Below are positions 18,238-28,900 of a stretch of 64,000 bases of DNA, in pieces (within the stretch, counting starts at the first letter, position 1; every line of letters starts with the position of its first letter). Both the position numbers and the translations under genes were made by a program. Source of the DNA: CATQHL01 sp965204655 (GTDB lineage: Bacteria > Actinomycetota > Acidimicrobiia > Acidimicrobiales > CATQHL01); assembly GCA_965204655.1 (NCBI GenBank), contig OZ241998.1:310001-374000 (forward strand). Direction: 5' to 3'. A model generated the notes under the pieces. The model had not been told where the DNA came from. It worked only from the letters and a program-made list of their open reading frames with translations, and did not search any database.

Positions 18238-20370
18238 GTGCCCATTAGAAGCCTGCGGCGTTCGGGGGCCTATCTAGCTGTTACTTTGGTGGTATCGGCT
18301 TGCGCGGGCGGGGCGCCTCAGGTTGGGTCTCCCGGGTCGCCTCCGATTGAACTCCCTCGGGGGTCTGCGGTTTCACCAACTTCGGTTGACGAGAGTGGGG
18401 GTAGTGGTTCGTCGGAGACTGTTTCTTCGTCTACGGTGGTTGGGGAGGCGCCTTGGTCTGTGCCCCCGGTTTCGGTGGGTGCTACCACTTCTGTGGTTGA
18501 TCCTCCGTCGAAGCTGGAGCTTGGGGGTGATCTTGGTGGTGTGTTTGTGGATGTGAGTGCTGGTTTTGGTTATTCGTGTGGTTTGCGTGAGGGGGGTGGG
18601 GTGGAGTGTTGGGAGTGGGGTGAGGCTTCTGTGCCGTCTGATTGGTGGGAGATAGTGCTCCGGAGTTGGAGTGATGGTCCTGTTGACGCTGTGGTACCTG
18701 GGGGTGTGTTCGTTGCGGTGAGCGCTGGTTTTGGGAATGCTTGCGGGCTGAGGCTTTCGGGGGTGTTGGTGTGTTGGGGCCGTAATCGTGATGTTGTGGT
18801 TTCCCCGCCTGAGGGTGTGTTCACTGAGGTGTCTGTGGGGCTCGAGCATGCGTGCGGCGTACGTATAGATGAGAAAGTGGTCTGTTGGGGCTCTACTAGG
18901 TGGCGTCAGCCCGCTGATTTCCCTCCAGAGGGAGTGTTCATTGATTTCGCGTTGGCTAATCGTTTCAGTTGTGGTGTGAGAGTGGGGGGTTCGGTGGAGT
19001 GCTGGGGGACAGGTTACACCGCCCCTGGGGCGCGTGTCGTCGGCGAGTTGTTTCCGCCGGAGGGGGAGTTCGAGAGCGTTCACGCCTGGGAGAGAGGGTC
19101 AGATATTTGCGGGTTACGAACCAACGGGAGGGTGGAGTGCTGGGGGAATTTCAGTGAAGACAGTAGATACTCGTATCTTTCCCCTCCGGAAGGAGAGTTC
19201 GCCTCCGTCTTCTTCGTGGGTGGAGTTCCTTGCGGTTTGCGTCCTAGCGGGGAGGGGGAATGCTGGTGGGGTGACAGTTGGGCGCTGCCTGAGCCTGGGG
19301 ATTATCCTGATGCGGTGTACGGGGAGGGAAACGCCTGCGGTCACTTTTACGGGGGGAAGCATTGTTGGGAGTCGGAGACTGGTTCGCCTGAGGAGATCAC
19401 CGGGATCGTTCAGGGTTTCAACTATTATTGCGGGCTGCGCCCGGGAGGGGAAGCAGTTTGTGATTACTTTGATGATTACTTCGCTCCTCATGGGGAACGC
19501 TACCTTCGGCGTTTCCCTCAGGGCGAGTCCCCGGTGGAGCCCCCTGAGGGTCAGTTCACTTTCTTGATGTCTAGCGGGACTTTTGTTTGTGGTCTGCGCC
19601 CCGCGGGAGTGGCGGAGTGCTGGGGGGCGGACTTTTACGGGCAATCTTCCCCCCTAGAGGGCAGGTTCACCCATATAAAAGCAGGGCAAACGTTCGCGTG
19701 CGGCCTGCGTCCCTCAGGTGAATTGGAGTGCTGGGGTTACGGAGGCTATCGAAGCAGAATCATCCCCCCCAGAGGAGCGCTCACCGCCGTCCACGCAGGC
19801 TGGGGAGGCCTTGAAGTAAGGGAAGATGCAGGCGCATATTCATCTAGAAGGGATTGGGGGTATTCCTGCGGGTTGCGCCCCGATCGGTCCGTGGAATGCT
19901 GGGGCGACACCCGGGAGGGAGGAGAATGGACGTGGGGGATCGGTGTAGTTGATACGGCTATCAGGGTTCACCACCCCGAGGGGGAGTTCACCGAAGTGGG
20001 GGTAGGGAAGCAGGAAGCCTGCGGGCTGCGCCCCACAGGCCTGGTGGAATGCTGGGGCCCCGACTGGATGAACTCCGAAGACTGGAGCCCCGCTCACGAC
20101 ATCCGCAGCGACAAAGGGGAAGGCTACGCAGCCCTCAGCGTGGGAGGCGAATACTCTTGTGCCTTGCTTAGAGACAGCGGCGCAGTGGACTGCTGGAGCA
20201 CCGACCGCAGCGAAACCTACCAACTAACCGGCCCTTACACAGCCATAAGCGCAGGATACGGGCACCAATGCGGCGTGCTAGCAACAGGAGACATTCACTG
20301 TTGGGAAGGCAAAAATCCAGAAGAAAAGTATTGGGAAGAGATCACATTCCCCGCAGAAGAAGCAACCTAA
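18238..20370 (+). CDS. RCC1-like beta-propeller lipoprotein, copy 2
   Basis: About 710 residues, same build as its neighbours: signal peptide with lipobox VVSAC, a variable Ser/Thr/Pro linker, then 14 Cys-paired RCC1-like units. It is the most divergent of the three tandem copies, especially in the linker and in the fourth and fifth units. It begins eight bases after the preceding stop at a CAGTTGTGGTG junction that is repeated before copy 3, the mark of tandem duplication. There is no clear ribosome site, so translation may depend on coupling. Confidence 0.85.
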   Translation: MPIRSLRRSGAYLAVTLVVSACAGGAPQVGSPGSPPIELPRGSAVSPTSVDESGGSGSSETVSSSTVVGEAPWSVPPVSVGATTSVVDPPSKLELGGDLGGVFVDVSAGFGYSCGLREGGGVECWEWGEASVPSDWWEIVLRSWSDGPVDAVVPGGVFVAVSAGFGNACGLRLSGVLVCWGRNRDVVVSPPEGVFTEVSVGLEHACGVRIDEKVVCWGSTRWRQPADFPPEGVFIDFALANRFSCGVRVGGSVECWGTGYTAPGARVVGELFPPEGEFESVHAWERGSDICGLRTNGRVECWGNFSEDSRYSYLSPPEGEFASVFFVGGVPCGLRPSGEGECWWGDSWALPEPGDYPDAVYGEGNACGHFYGGKHCWESETGSPEEITGIVQGFNYYCGLRPGGEAVCDYFDDYFAPHGERYLRRFPQGESPVEPPEGQFTFLMSSGTFVCGLRPAGVAECWGADFYGQSSPLEGRFTHIKAGQTFACGLRPSGELECWGYGGYRSRIIPPRGALTAVHAGWGGLEVREDAGAYSSRRDWGYSCGLRPDRSVECWGDTREGGEWTWGIGVVDTAIRVHHPEGEFTEVGVGKQEACGLRPTGLVECWGPDWMNSEDWSPAHDIRSDKGEGYAALSVGGEYSCALLRDSGAVDCWSTDRSETYQLTGPYTAISAGYGHQCGVLATGDIHCWEGKNPEEKYWEEITFPAEEAT

Positions 20371-20378
20371 CAGTTGTG

Positions 20379-22517
20379 GTGTACATTAGAAGCCTGCGGC
20401 GTTCGGGAGCGTGCCTGGCTGTTACTTTGGTAGTATCGGCTTGCGCGGGCGGGGCGCCTCAGGTTGGGTCTCCCGGGTCGCCTCCGGTTGAACTCCCTCG
20501 GGGGTCTGCTGTTTCGCCGACTTCGACTGCCACTGCTGGGAGTAATGGTGCACCGGGGACTGTTTCTTCGTCCACGGTTGTTTCCCCGCCGGTTGATCCG
20601 GTGAGTGAAGCAGTTGGGTCTAGAGGTGATCTTGGTGGGGTGTTTGTGGATGTAAGTGCTGGTTTAGGTTATTCGTGTGGTTTACGTGATGGTGGGGGAG
20701 TGGAGTGTTGGGAGTGGGTAAGGGATTGGGGCAGGTCTTCTTTGTGGACTGATTGGTGGGAGGGACTGTACGATGGGTGGGGAGATCCTGTTGATGCTGT
20801 CGCTCCTGGGGGTGCGTTCGTTTCGGTGAGCGCGGGTTTCAGTAATGCTTGCGGGCTGCGCCCTTCCGGTGTGTTGGTGTGTTGGGGTCGTAATCGTGAT
20901 GTTGTGGTTTCCCCGCCTGAGGGTGTGTTCACTGAGGTGTCTGTGGGATTTGAGCATGCGTGCGGCGTGCGGGTAGATGAGAAGGTGGTGTGTTGGGGTT
21001 CCACTGGGTGGCGTCAGCCTGTTGATCCTCCTCCGGATGGAGTATTCGTTGATTTCGCATTGGCTAATCGTTTCAGTTGTGGTGTGAGAGTGGGGGGCGC
21101 GGTGGAGTGCTGGGGGGAAGGTTACACTGCCGGCGGGGCTGCTGGCGAGTTGCCGCTGCCGGAGGGGGAGTTCGAGAGTGTTCACGCCTGGGAGGGAGGG
21201 TCCGATATTTGCGGGTTACGAACTAACGGGAGGGTGGAGTGCTGGGGGAATTTCATTGAAGTCGATGTGTATAGCCCCTATCTTTCCCCTCCGGAAGGGG
21301 AGTTCGCCTCGGTCTTCTTCGCGGGTGGAGTTCCTTGCGGTTTGCGTCCTAGCGGGGAGGGGGAGTGCTGGTCTGTTGACGGTAACATTTGGGCGTTCCC
21401 TGAGCCTGGGGATTATCCTGATGTGGTGTACGGGGAGGGAGATGCCTGTGGTTATTTTTACGGGTCGCAGTATTGTTGGGAGTCGGGGGCCGGTTCGCCT
21501 GAGGAGGTCACCGGGATCGTTCAAGGGTTCAACTATGCTTGCGGGTTGCGCCCGGGCGGGGAAGCAGTTTGTGATTACTTTGATGATTACTTCGTTACCT
21601 ATGGTGGTGAACGGTACCGTCGCCGTTTCCCTCAGGGTGAATCCCCGGTAGAGCCTCCCGGGGGGCTTTTCACCTCTTTGACAGCCAGAGGGACTTTTGT
21701 TTGCGGTCTGCGCCCCACCGGAGTGGTGGAGTGCTGGGGGACGGACTTTCTTGGGCAGTCCTCCCCTCCAGAGGGCAGGTTCACCCAGATTAAAGCAGGA
21801 GTAACATTCGCGTGTGGCCTGCGCCCCTCAGGAGAACTGGAATGTTGGGGTTACGGAGGCAAGCAAAGCAAAATAGTTCCCCCCAGAGGAGCGCTCACGA
21901 ACATTCACGCAGGTTGGGGGGGTCTTGAGATAATACCAACCTTTGAGAGGGACGAGAGCATTTGGGGGGACTGGGGATATTCCTGCGGTCTGCGTCCCGA
22001 TCAGTCTGTTGAGTGTTGGGGTGACACCTGGGAGGGAGGAGACTTAGGGAATAGACGAGAGCTCGGTATCGTGGATATGGCTATCAGGGTTCATCACCCC
22101 GAGGGGGAGTTCACCGAGGTGGGGGTAGGGAAGCGGGAAGCCTGCGGGTTGCGCCCCACAGGAGTGGTGGAGTGCTGGGGCCCCGACTGGGGGGACCGCG
22201 AGGACTGGAACTTCACCCACTACGTCAACTGGAGCCCCCCCCACGACATCCGCGACGGCGACGAAGACGAAGGCTACGCGGCCCTCAGCGTGGGAGGCGA
22301 GTATTCTTGCGCCTTGCTTCAAAACAGCGGGGCTGTGGACTGCTGGAGTACCGATCGAAGCGAAACCTACCAGTTAGCCGGCCCCTACACAGCCATAAGC
22401 GCAGGTTACTGGCACCAATGCGGAGTCCTCGCAACAGGAGACATTCACTGCTGGACAGGCAATAACCCCAACGACGACTGGGAAGAAATCACCTTCCCCG
22501 CCGAAGGGGCAACCTGA
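20379..22517 (+). CDS. RCC1-like beta-propeller lipoprotein, copy 3 (near-copy of copy 1)
   Basis: About 712 residues. The first 300 residues or so repeat copy 1 almost base for base, and most of the rest is nearly the same. A patch at about 21020-21260 instead follows copy 2 (ANRFSCGVRVGG, EGEFESVHAWE, RTNGRVECWGNF), so the gene is a mosaic. An upstream in-frame ATG at 20268 lies inside copy 2 and is unlikely to be used; the GTG at 20379 aligns with its sisters. Anchoring and 14 Cys-paired units are as in copy 1. Confidence 0.85.
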   Translation: MYIRSLRRSGACLAVTLVVSACAGGAPQVGSPGSPPVELPRGSAVSPTSTATAGSNGAPGTVSSSTVVSPPVDPVSEAVGSRGDLGGVFVDVSAGLGYSCGLRDGGGVECWEWVRDWGRSSLWTDWWEGLYDGWGDPVDAVAPGGAFVSVSAGFSNACGLRPSGVLVCWGRNRDVVVSPPEGVFTEVSVGFEHACGVRVDEKVVCWGSTGWRQPVDPPPDGVFVDFALANRFSCGVRVGGAVECWGEGYTAGGAAGELPLPEGEFESVHAWEGGSDICGLRTNGRVECWGNFIEVDVYSPYLSPPEGEFASVFFAGGVPCGLRPSGEGECWSVDGNIWAFPEPGDYPDVVYGEGDACGYFYGSQYCWESGAGSPEEVTGIVQGFNYACGLRPGGEAVCDYFDDYFVTYGGERYRRRFPQGESPVEPPGGLFTSLTARGTFVCGLRPTGVVECWGTDFLGQSSPPEGRFTQIKAGVTFACGLRPSGELECWGYGGKQSKIVPPRGALTNIHAGWGGLEIIPTFERDESIWGDWGYSCGLRPDQSVECWGDTWEGGDLGNRRELGIVDMAIRVHHPEGEFTEVGVGKREACGLRPTGVVECWGPDWGDREDWNFTHYVNWSPPHDIRDGDEDEGYAALSVGGEYSCALLQNSGAVDCWSTDRSETYQLAGPYTAISAGYWHQCGVLATGDIHCWTGNNPNDDWEEITFPAEGAT

Positions 22518-22633
22518 AACTAGACGGGGCCGCGGGCGGGGTGGAGGATGTCTTGTGGTGGCTTCTCAAATAGGTCTGCTTACTGGTGAGCGTGGATTTG
22601 AAGGCTTGGGGAGTGATCTGGTGGTGCTAAGCA

Positions 22634-22647
22634 GGGGGGGGGGGGGG
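22634..22647. repeat. G14 tract next to the methyltransferase stop codon, flanked by an inverted repeat
   Basis: Fourteen G on the plus strand, which is C14 just after the TAA of the minus-strand methyltransferase (one base between). CTAAGC at 22627-22632 and GCTTAG at 22647-22652 form an inverted repeat around the tract. Frames entering the tract from the methyltransferase side end within about 90 bases and show no known module. It could be a terminator-like structure or a relic of a larger switch. Confidence 0.7.
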
Positions 22648-22648
22648 C

Positions 22649-25600
22649 TTAGTCGAAGTTGGGTACTTCTTTAAAGACCGTGCCAGCCTCTCCCGTTTTC
22701 TTGTCGAAGGTGGCATAAAAGAGCTGCAGATCTTCCCAGTAGTCTTCCATGTCAATTGATCTGAGTATGAGGCGGTCTATTTCGTCGGTAATGTGCCTGA
22801 CTGACTTTACGTCGTAGTTTCCGTAGAATGCGCCTTTAGCTTTGGAGTAGAACAGGTTTTGGTTGAGAGTCTCTTGAAGTTCACCGGCGAAAGCCGCAGC
22901 CTCGGCATGCACTTCCGGACTAGCCGGAATGGGTATTGAGCAGACCTCCACTCTAGTTACGTTAAATTCGTCACCAGTGGCTGCCCACCAGAGAAGACCG
23001 AGTTTGCTTAGGCTAAAAGCGAATGCTGCATCTCGCATTTCTTGAGTATAAAATCTTATGCAGCCTACTATGGGTTGTTTAATTGGTTCCCAGCGGAGGT
23101 TTTTCGCAGGAGGTTTATCTACAAAAGTGCTGAGATAGAAATAGGCAACACGTTTAAAATAGAGTCTATGTTCACCTCTAAATTTACCTTTTCTGCTGAG
23201 AGATAGGAGGGTGAATTTTTCTGCTAAAAGGCGCTTTAGCAAGTTAGCTTGACGTTCCGAACCGACCCGCAACCACTTAACTTGCTCATCAAGTTGCTCT
23301 GGCAATCTTGTGTAACTTAGGTTGGAGAACAAGTGCTCACGGTATTCACTGATCCAGCGGTTGAGGCGCGTGAGGTACGTGCAACTAGCATCTTGACTTC
23401 TAGTTTTTCTGCCCACAATAATGCTGCTTCGGATCTTTATTCCAGAAGGAAATAGTTGAGCCGGACCTCGAGCGAATACTGATATCCACCGCGGGCTCAA
23501 ACTGGATGAGGCTGTTTTGCGGGCGATTTCATACTGGTTGCTGAATTGAAATGAGATCGGGAGGATCATGGCAAAGCGCCCTCCCGATTTAGTTAGATGA
23601 AGCGCTCGTTCTAAGCACTGTGCGTAGATATCGGGCAAGTTGTTGGTCTTATAGCCCTTCCAGGTGTATTTGGTTACTTTGCTCGCCCTGATGTACGGAG
23701 GGTTGCCGATTACAACATCGAAGCCTCCTGCTTGATGCACTTGCGGAAACTCTATGAACCAGTGGAACGGGCGGTGAGATTCCTTCCATTCATTAAAATC
23801 GGTCTGTTCGGTTTGAGTCTTGTAGAGAAAACTATCTAATTCGCCTCGATTCTTGGTCAGATGTTGATTGAGCGCACTTTTTAGGTGAGCGACTCGTTCA
23901 GGGTTGTCCGCTTCCTTTTGTGCTTCAATGAATTCATTGTAAGTACGGATGTAAGTGGAGGCGGTTTCTCTTATGTTGGCCAGTTGCCCCCATCCCAGCA
24001 GATCCGTTACTAAGCGTTGTTCGGCGTCTTCCTCATCGGCGATCCCTACTAGAAGGTTGCCTGACTTTATATTGAAGTCGAGGTCTGGGAGCGGTTCGAT
24101 TTGTTCCTTTTGTTCCAGTTGGGCGGCGAGCTTCAAGAACAGCCGGAGGCGGGCTATTTCACCTGCTTCTGGCATCAGGTCTAGGCCATAGAGGTTCTTG
24201 AGCATTGCAGTCTTGAGGACGAAGTAGGGGATGCTCGGATGTTTTTGGACTTCCGTCAGAAACGCTGGCGGATCGTGGTTGCTTGATAGTTCTTCAGCCC
24301 GATCTATGATGGCTGTGTACATGTCGGAGAGCACTTCGAGGGCTGCGAACAGGAATGCCCCCGATCCGCAGGTCGGATCGAGGATCTTTAGCTCGGTCAG
24401 AACCCCGTAGGCGTTTTCAAGTTCTAGATTTGAGCTGAGTGTGCTCAGGTAGTCCTCGGCCACCTGCCTGAGGTTGAGGTTGGCGGTTACTGCCGCGTCT
24501 ACGTCGGTGATTTCGTCATTTGCGAGTCTTGTGCGTAGGCGCTGGTAATACGCGATGCGGTCGTTGACCTCCCACCACGACTCGCCCGGCAGCCCCACGG
24601 CGGCAGGCGCCTTTTCGAATCGTTCTTCCTCCGAAAGGCTCTCCCAGGTTTCCTGCCAAGTAGAGAGTTCGGCATGGGCAGCAATCTGGGGGGGGGGGGG
24701 GGTAGTCGCGTAGTCGCGGTTGCCTAGCCATTCATCTGCGCCGTGGCGAACCGATTCGTGTATGTAACGGTCGGGGTCGGCGCTCAAGCGGACCCACGGG
24801 GATTTTTCCTCGAGAGAAGGCAGGCGGTCAAAATAGGCCGGGATTACAGTAACCGAAGCCATGTAACCAGTTATGTCCTCCTTGGTGTAGTAGGCGCCCT
24901 GCTCCTTTTGATTGACGTATTGCTCGAAGATGTATCCCAGCACGTCGGGGTTGATCTCGTTCGCCTCGTATGCGGGCCGGTCGTCGAGGTGCCAGCGGTA
25001 GTTATCAAAAAATTTGAACGTCTCCGCAAAGGCAGCATCCGGGATGTTGATGTTGTATTGCTGCTCTAGTTGGTGAGGCTGGAAGATGCCTCCGTCCACG
25101 TAGGGGACGTCTCCGATGATTCGCCCTATTTCCAAGTCGGCATAGGAATGCTCGTTAGACCCCAGACCTTCGTGGAAGAGCACCAGCAGAAAACGCTTGA
25201 AGAACCCGTAGTAGGCGTCCTTCCCGAAGCTGTCGCGCACCATCTGTAGTCGGCTCCGCAAGTAGTTGGGGTCGTCGTCCAGGAACCCCTTGCGCTGCAG
25301 GAAGTAGATGAACATCAGCCGGTTGAGGAGAACCGAGCAGTACCAGGATCGGTCGGAGGATTCCAGGGGGATTCCTTCGATCTTGTCCGTCAAGCGAGAA
25401 TGGTGATCCTGAAATTCCCGGTAGAACTTCTTCGTTACCTTCTCAGCGGAGAAGGAACGGCGCACCCTTCCGAGCACGTCGGGAACCGTCAACGATTCCT
25501 CTTCCTCTATAGTGAACGAAGCGGCTTTCAGTCTCTGGAGCAAGTCTTCGTTGCGAGTTCCTTGCTCGTACTGGTGCGGAACCAGCCGGTATCCTCCCGA

Positions 25601-25900
25601 AGGGCGCTGCTCCGGCCAGAGCCAGAGTTGTTCTTCCTTGTCGGCAAAGATCAACAGACGCTCTTTGCTTTTCCGGGAGATCTTGCTGTCTAGGCGTCTG
25701 CGCAAAGAAGATTCGGGTGTGTCGCCGCTGATGAGCCAGACCCCTACGCCGCGCTTGTGGGCAATCTGCACCGCAGGCAAGCAGCACCCTTCTACTTGAA
25801 CCGGATGCACGTTCGGAGGACGATCCCAGCCGAGTGCGTTGAACAGCGTCTCAAATTCCCCAGAATCCAGCAGCCGTCGAATCTCTTTTGTGGTTGCCAC
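22649..25900 (-). CDS. N6-adenine DNA methyltransferase (Eco57I/PglX-like) with in-frame C15 tract
   Basis: A 1083-residue protein. The SAM-binding motif I is LDPTCGSGAFLF and the catalytic motif IV is FDVVIGNPPYIRAS, giving the gamma-type amino-methyltransferase order of Eco57I/PglX-like enzymes. The N-terminal 400 residues resemble the helical region seen in helicase-linked methylases; the C-terminal part should hold target recognition. C15 at 24702-24688 encodes T-P-P-P-P-Q near residue 400, so any change not a multiple of three removes the catalytic motifs; the present state is ON. It lies 10 bases downstream of the PLD-SNF2 gene and is the probable modification subunit. Confidence 0.85.
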   Translation of the reverse strand: MATTKEIRRLLDSGEFETLFNALGWDRPPNVHPVQVEGCCLPAVQIAHKRGVGVWLISGDTPESSLRRRLDSKISRKSKERLLIFADKEEQLWLWPEQRPSGGYRLVPHQYEQGTRNEDLLQRLKAASFTIEEEESLTVPDVLGRVRRSFSAEKVTKKFYREFQDHHSRLTDKIEGIPLESSDRSWYCSVLLNRLMFIYFLQRKGFLDDDPNYLRSRLQMVRDSFGKDAYYGFFKRFLLVLFHEGLGSNEHSYADLEIGRIIGDVPYVDGGIFQPHQLEQQYNINIPDAAFAETFKFFDNYRWHLDDRPAYEANEINPDVLGYIFEQYVNQKEQGAYYTKEDITGYMASVTVIPAYFDRLPSLEEKSPWVRLSADPDRYIHESVRHGADEWLGNRDYATTPPPPQIAAHAELSTWQETWESLSEEERFEKAPAAVGLPGESWWEVNDRIAYYQRLRTRLANDEITDVDAAVTANLNLRQVAEDYLSTLSSNLELENAYGVLTELKILDPTCGSGAFLFAALEVLSDMYTAIIDRAEELSSNHDPPAFLTEVQKHPSIPYFVLKTAMLKNLYGLDLMPEAGEIARLRLFLKLAAQLEQKEQIEPLPDLDFNIKSGNLLVGIADEEDAEQRLVTDLLGWGQLANIRETASTYIRTYNEFIEAQKEADNPERVAHLKSALNQHLTKNRGELDSFLYKTQTEQTDFNEWKESHRPFHWFIEFPQVHQAGGFDVVIGNPPYIRASKVTKYTWKGYKTNNLPDIYAQCLERALHLTKSGGRFAMILPISFQFSNQYEIARKTASSSLSPRWISVFARGPAQLFPSGIKIRSSIIVGRKTRSQDASCTYLTRLNRWISEYREHLFSNLSYTRLPEQLDEQVKWLRVGSERQANLLKRLLAEKFTLLSLSRKGKFRGEHRLYFKRVAYFYLSTFVDKPPAKNLRWEPIKQPIVGCIRFYTQEMRDAAFAFSLSKLGLLWWAATGDEFNVTRVEVCSIPIPASPEVHAEAAAFAGELQETLNQNLFYSKAKGAFYGNYDVKSVRHITDEIDRLILRSIDMEDYWEDLQLFYATFDKKTGEAGTVFKEVPNFD
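24688..24702 (-). repeat. C15 phase-variation tract inside the methyltransferase gene
   Basis: Fifteen G on the plus strand, read as C15 in the gene. In the window the length keeps the frame. The alternative frames stop within about 175-190 bases of the tract, so slippage would be a plain ON/OFF switch. Confidence 0.9.
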
Positions 25901-25910
25901 GGCTGAAACC

Positions 25911-28900
25911 TTAGTTCCGAAGCCCCATTGAGCAGATAATCTGTACGTCGTCCTCGTCCAAATCCCGCTCGGCCACGCAGAGGCGGCCGCCTTGATGCAG
26001 TTCGGTGAGCACTTCCGCTAGGTCATCTAGGGGGCGTTCTCTCAGCGCCCGGGCGAGCGTCTGCGACGTCTGTTCCTTCAGAGGCTTGCGGTAGAGGTCG
26101 TCAAGGGCGGTCTTCAAGTTGTCTTCAAGGAGCGTGCCGGCGAATCTGTCCCAGTTGCCGGTCAGCTTGTCCCAGCATCGTTTGCGTATGCCGGAGAGCG
26201 CCCCTTCCAGATATGGGGAAGGCGTCCTGAGCGGCCCGGTGACCGCCAAGCGCACCAATTCGTGGTGATCCTCCAGCGGCTGGAGCGCCTCAGCGTCTGG
26301 CTCGCATCGGGCGCGTTCTAGTGCCTCAGCGGGGGAGAGCAGTGTTGGCGTGCCTCCGTTGTCGCCAGCGGGGGTGAACGCCAGGGCGTCAAGCCCTAGC
26401 TTGCTCCGGGCGTAGGTCAGCACCCCCTCGGGGTAGGCATCTTCGGAACTGAGCGTGGAGTAGACCACGTCGGGCAAGCTCTCCACCTTCTCTTTAAGTT
26501 GAGGGTTACCCTCGGTGGCCTTCCGCCAGATTTCGTACGCCAGCGACACGGCGTCCACGTCTTCCGCCCCGCCGTCGGCTTCATCCGGGTGGGCTCGTTC
26601 ATCGTAGAGACCCTGAATGACCTTGAGTTCGCCCCGCTCCCCAAAAAAAGATTCGTCTGAGCCGAATACGGCTGCGTTTTCTTCTAGGCGGCGTCTGATG
26701 CGCCCGCGCAGCCTGATCACCTCCTCCACGTCGTCGGCAGGCAGGAAGGAGTACACGAGCACCTCAGGCGACTTCTGCCCGATGCGGTCCACCCGCCCGG
26801 CGCGCTGGATGATCTTGACGATCGCCCAGGGGAGATCGAAGTTGACCACGACGTGGGCGTCCTGGAGGTTCTGCCCTTCGGAGAGGACGTCGGTGGCTAC
26901 CAGCACCCGCAGTTCCGTCTCGCCGTCTTTTAGCGCTGCTAGTTCCGTGTTCGTCTTGGGCGAGAACCGCTTGGCAAGAGCCGTCGGATCGTCCGTCGCC
27001 CCTGACACCCAAGCCACGGATTCCGTCCCACGTTCCGCTAAGGCACCGGCGACGTACTCAGCGGTGTCCCGATACTCAGTGAAGACCAGAACCTTGTCGT
27101 CGGGATGCTCTTCTGTCAGGAGCCTTTCCAGGGCGTCCAGCTTGGAGTCGTCTTCCTGCCTCCAGTCGCCGAAGCGTTCAAGCAGCCCCTGCAAAGTCTT
27201 AATGTCGTCTTGCAGGTCGCCCCTGAGTTCGTCCCCGAAGAGGCGGCAGTCGATCCAGCGCATCTGCCGGCTGCCGCTTGCCCGCAAATCGTCGTAGGCG
27301 CGTCGGGCGGCCCGTTCCCAGGACTCGGGCGTCCGCCCTGCCCCCCTTGCCTGACCCGCCCGCGCCCGACCTCCCCGATCCCAGCGAACCCCGCCTTCCA
27401 AATCTTTCTGGCGTTTTGAACCCTCAAGCACCCAACCCTCGTCCTCATCTTCTAGTTGAGCGTTAGACATCGAGCCGATGGGAAGCTTCTCGCCCTCACT
27501 GAGCGCCGTCAGCCAGATCCAGTTGCGAAGCAAGTGCCTCTCCAGGCTCAGGATGAACGACGCCGGGGAGCTAGAGAGGCGCTTGTAGAGCATGGTGAGC
27601 GTCACGCCCCTCAGGTTCCCGCGGAGCGCCCTCTTGAGGTCGGCGATGATCCTCGCCTCTTCCTCGGTTGACGGGCCGGGCTGTTCCTGGAGATACTGGG
27701 CAGCCGAATATCGCGGCAGGTGGAGTTTGGCTATCGCATCCAGGGTTCGTTCGGAGACCATGACGGCGGCGGGGTCGTCCCGCTTGAGCAGGTGGGGGAT
27801 GGGTTTGGCTGTCCGCTCCGGAAAGTAGAAGCGGTCTCCTCCGGCGAAGTTCAGGTACTTGCGTCCAGCCTCGTCGGTCAGGGCGTAATTGTCTGTTATG
27901 AAACGGCGAGTACGCCTCACTAGGAAGAGCGACATCAGGCGCTGCCAGTCCTCGCGCTCCTCGCTGAGACGGAACGCCTTGAGCGTCTGAGGCTTGTCAT
28001 CGCACCTACGCAGAAACTCGCCCGCGTCCATCCGCCGCATGGCGTTATCCGGGGTTATGCCCAGGTTCGTGTCCTCGTCAACGAACAGCGCTAACTGGTT
28101 GGCGGCGTCGGAGAAGTCCACGTTGTAGGGAGTGGCGGTGAGAAGAACGACCTTGGACTCGTTGCGGCTTATGTAGTCCTTCAAAGCGGCGTAGTCCTGA
28201 CGGTTGCTGCGGCGGAGGTTGTGGCTCTCGTCCACGATCACCACCCGGTAGCGGCGCATGTCCTCAAGCTCCTTGACGGCCATTGACAACGAGAGCACCT
28301 TGGCGTGCAGGCGGTGTTTGTATACATACCCCTCCCACATGTCTACGAGGTTCTTCGGGCAGACGATGAGGGTCTCGGTGCCTCGCTCCTCTTGCCACAG
28401 GCGGGCTATGGCCGTGCCCGCAATCGTCTTGCCCAACCCCACCACGTCGCCAATCATCACCCCGCCTCTGCGGTCGAGAATCCGAGCGGCGGCCTGCACG
28501 GCAGCCGCCTGAAAGTCCAGCAGAACCGACTTGAGTTCCTTCGGGAGGCCGTACTCCAGCAAACCCTCGCGTGCGTCCCGTGAGAGGTGGTAGGCCATCT
28601 TCATGTAGACCAGATAGGGGCTGAGAGGCTTCTCCGAAGCCCAGGAGGCGTCCACGATCTCTACGAGGGCGTCAGCCACGTCTATGCTGAACTGATCCTC
28701 CCAGCGTTCCTCAAACCAGCGCTGGAGCTTGCGGGTGGCGTCGTGGTCGAGTACGTCGACGTTCAACTCTCCCTGACTCAACAAACCTGCGAAGGTCAGG
28801 TTTGAAGAGCCCACGTATCCGGTCATCGGGTTGTCGGTGTCCTCCCGGCAGCAGAGATAGAGCTTGGCGTGCAGGCGGTGACGCAGATGCAGTCTGACCG

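Noticed and set aside
20268..20378. Upstream start of RCC1-like copy 3
   Set aside because: It lies inside copy 2; the GTG at 20379 aligns with the starts of copies 1 and 2.
16391..22322. Several minus-strand frames opposite the RCC1-like genes
   Set aside because: They are His/Thr/Pro-rich shadows that repeat in step with the plus-strand repeats.
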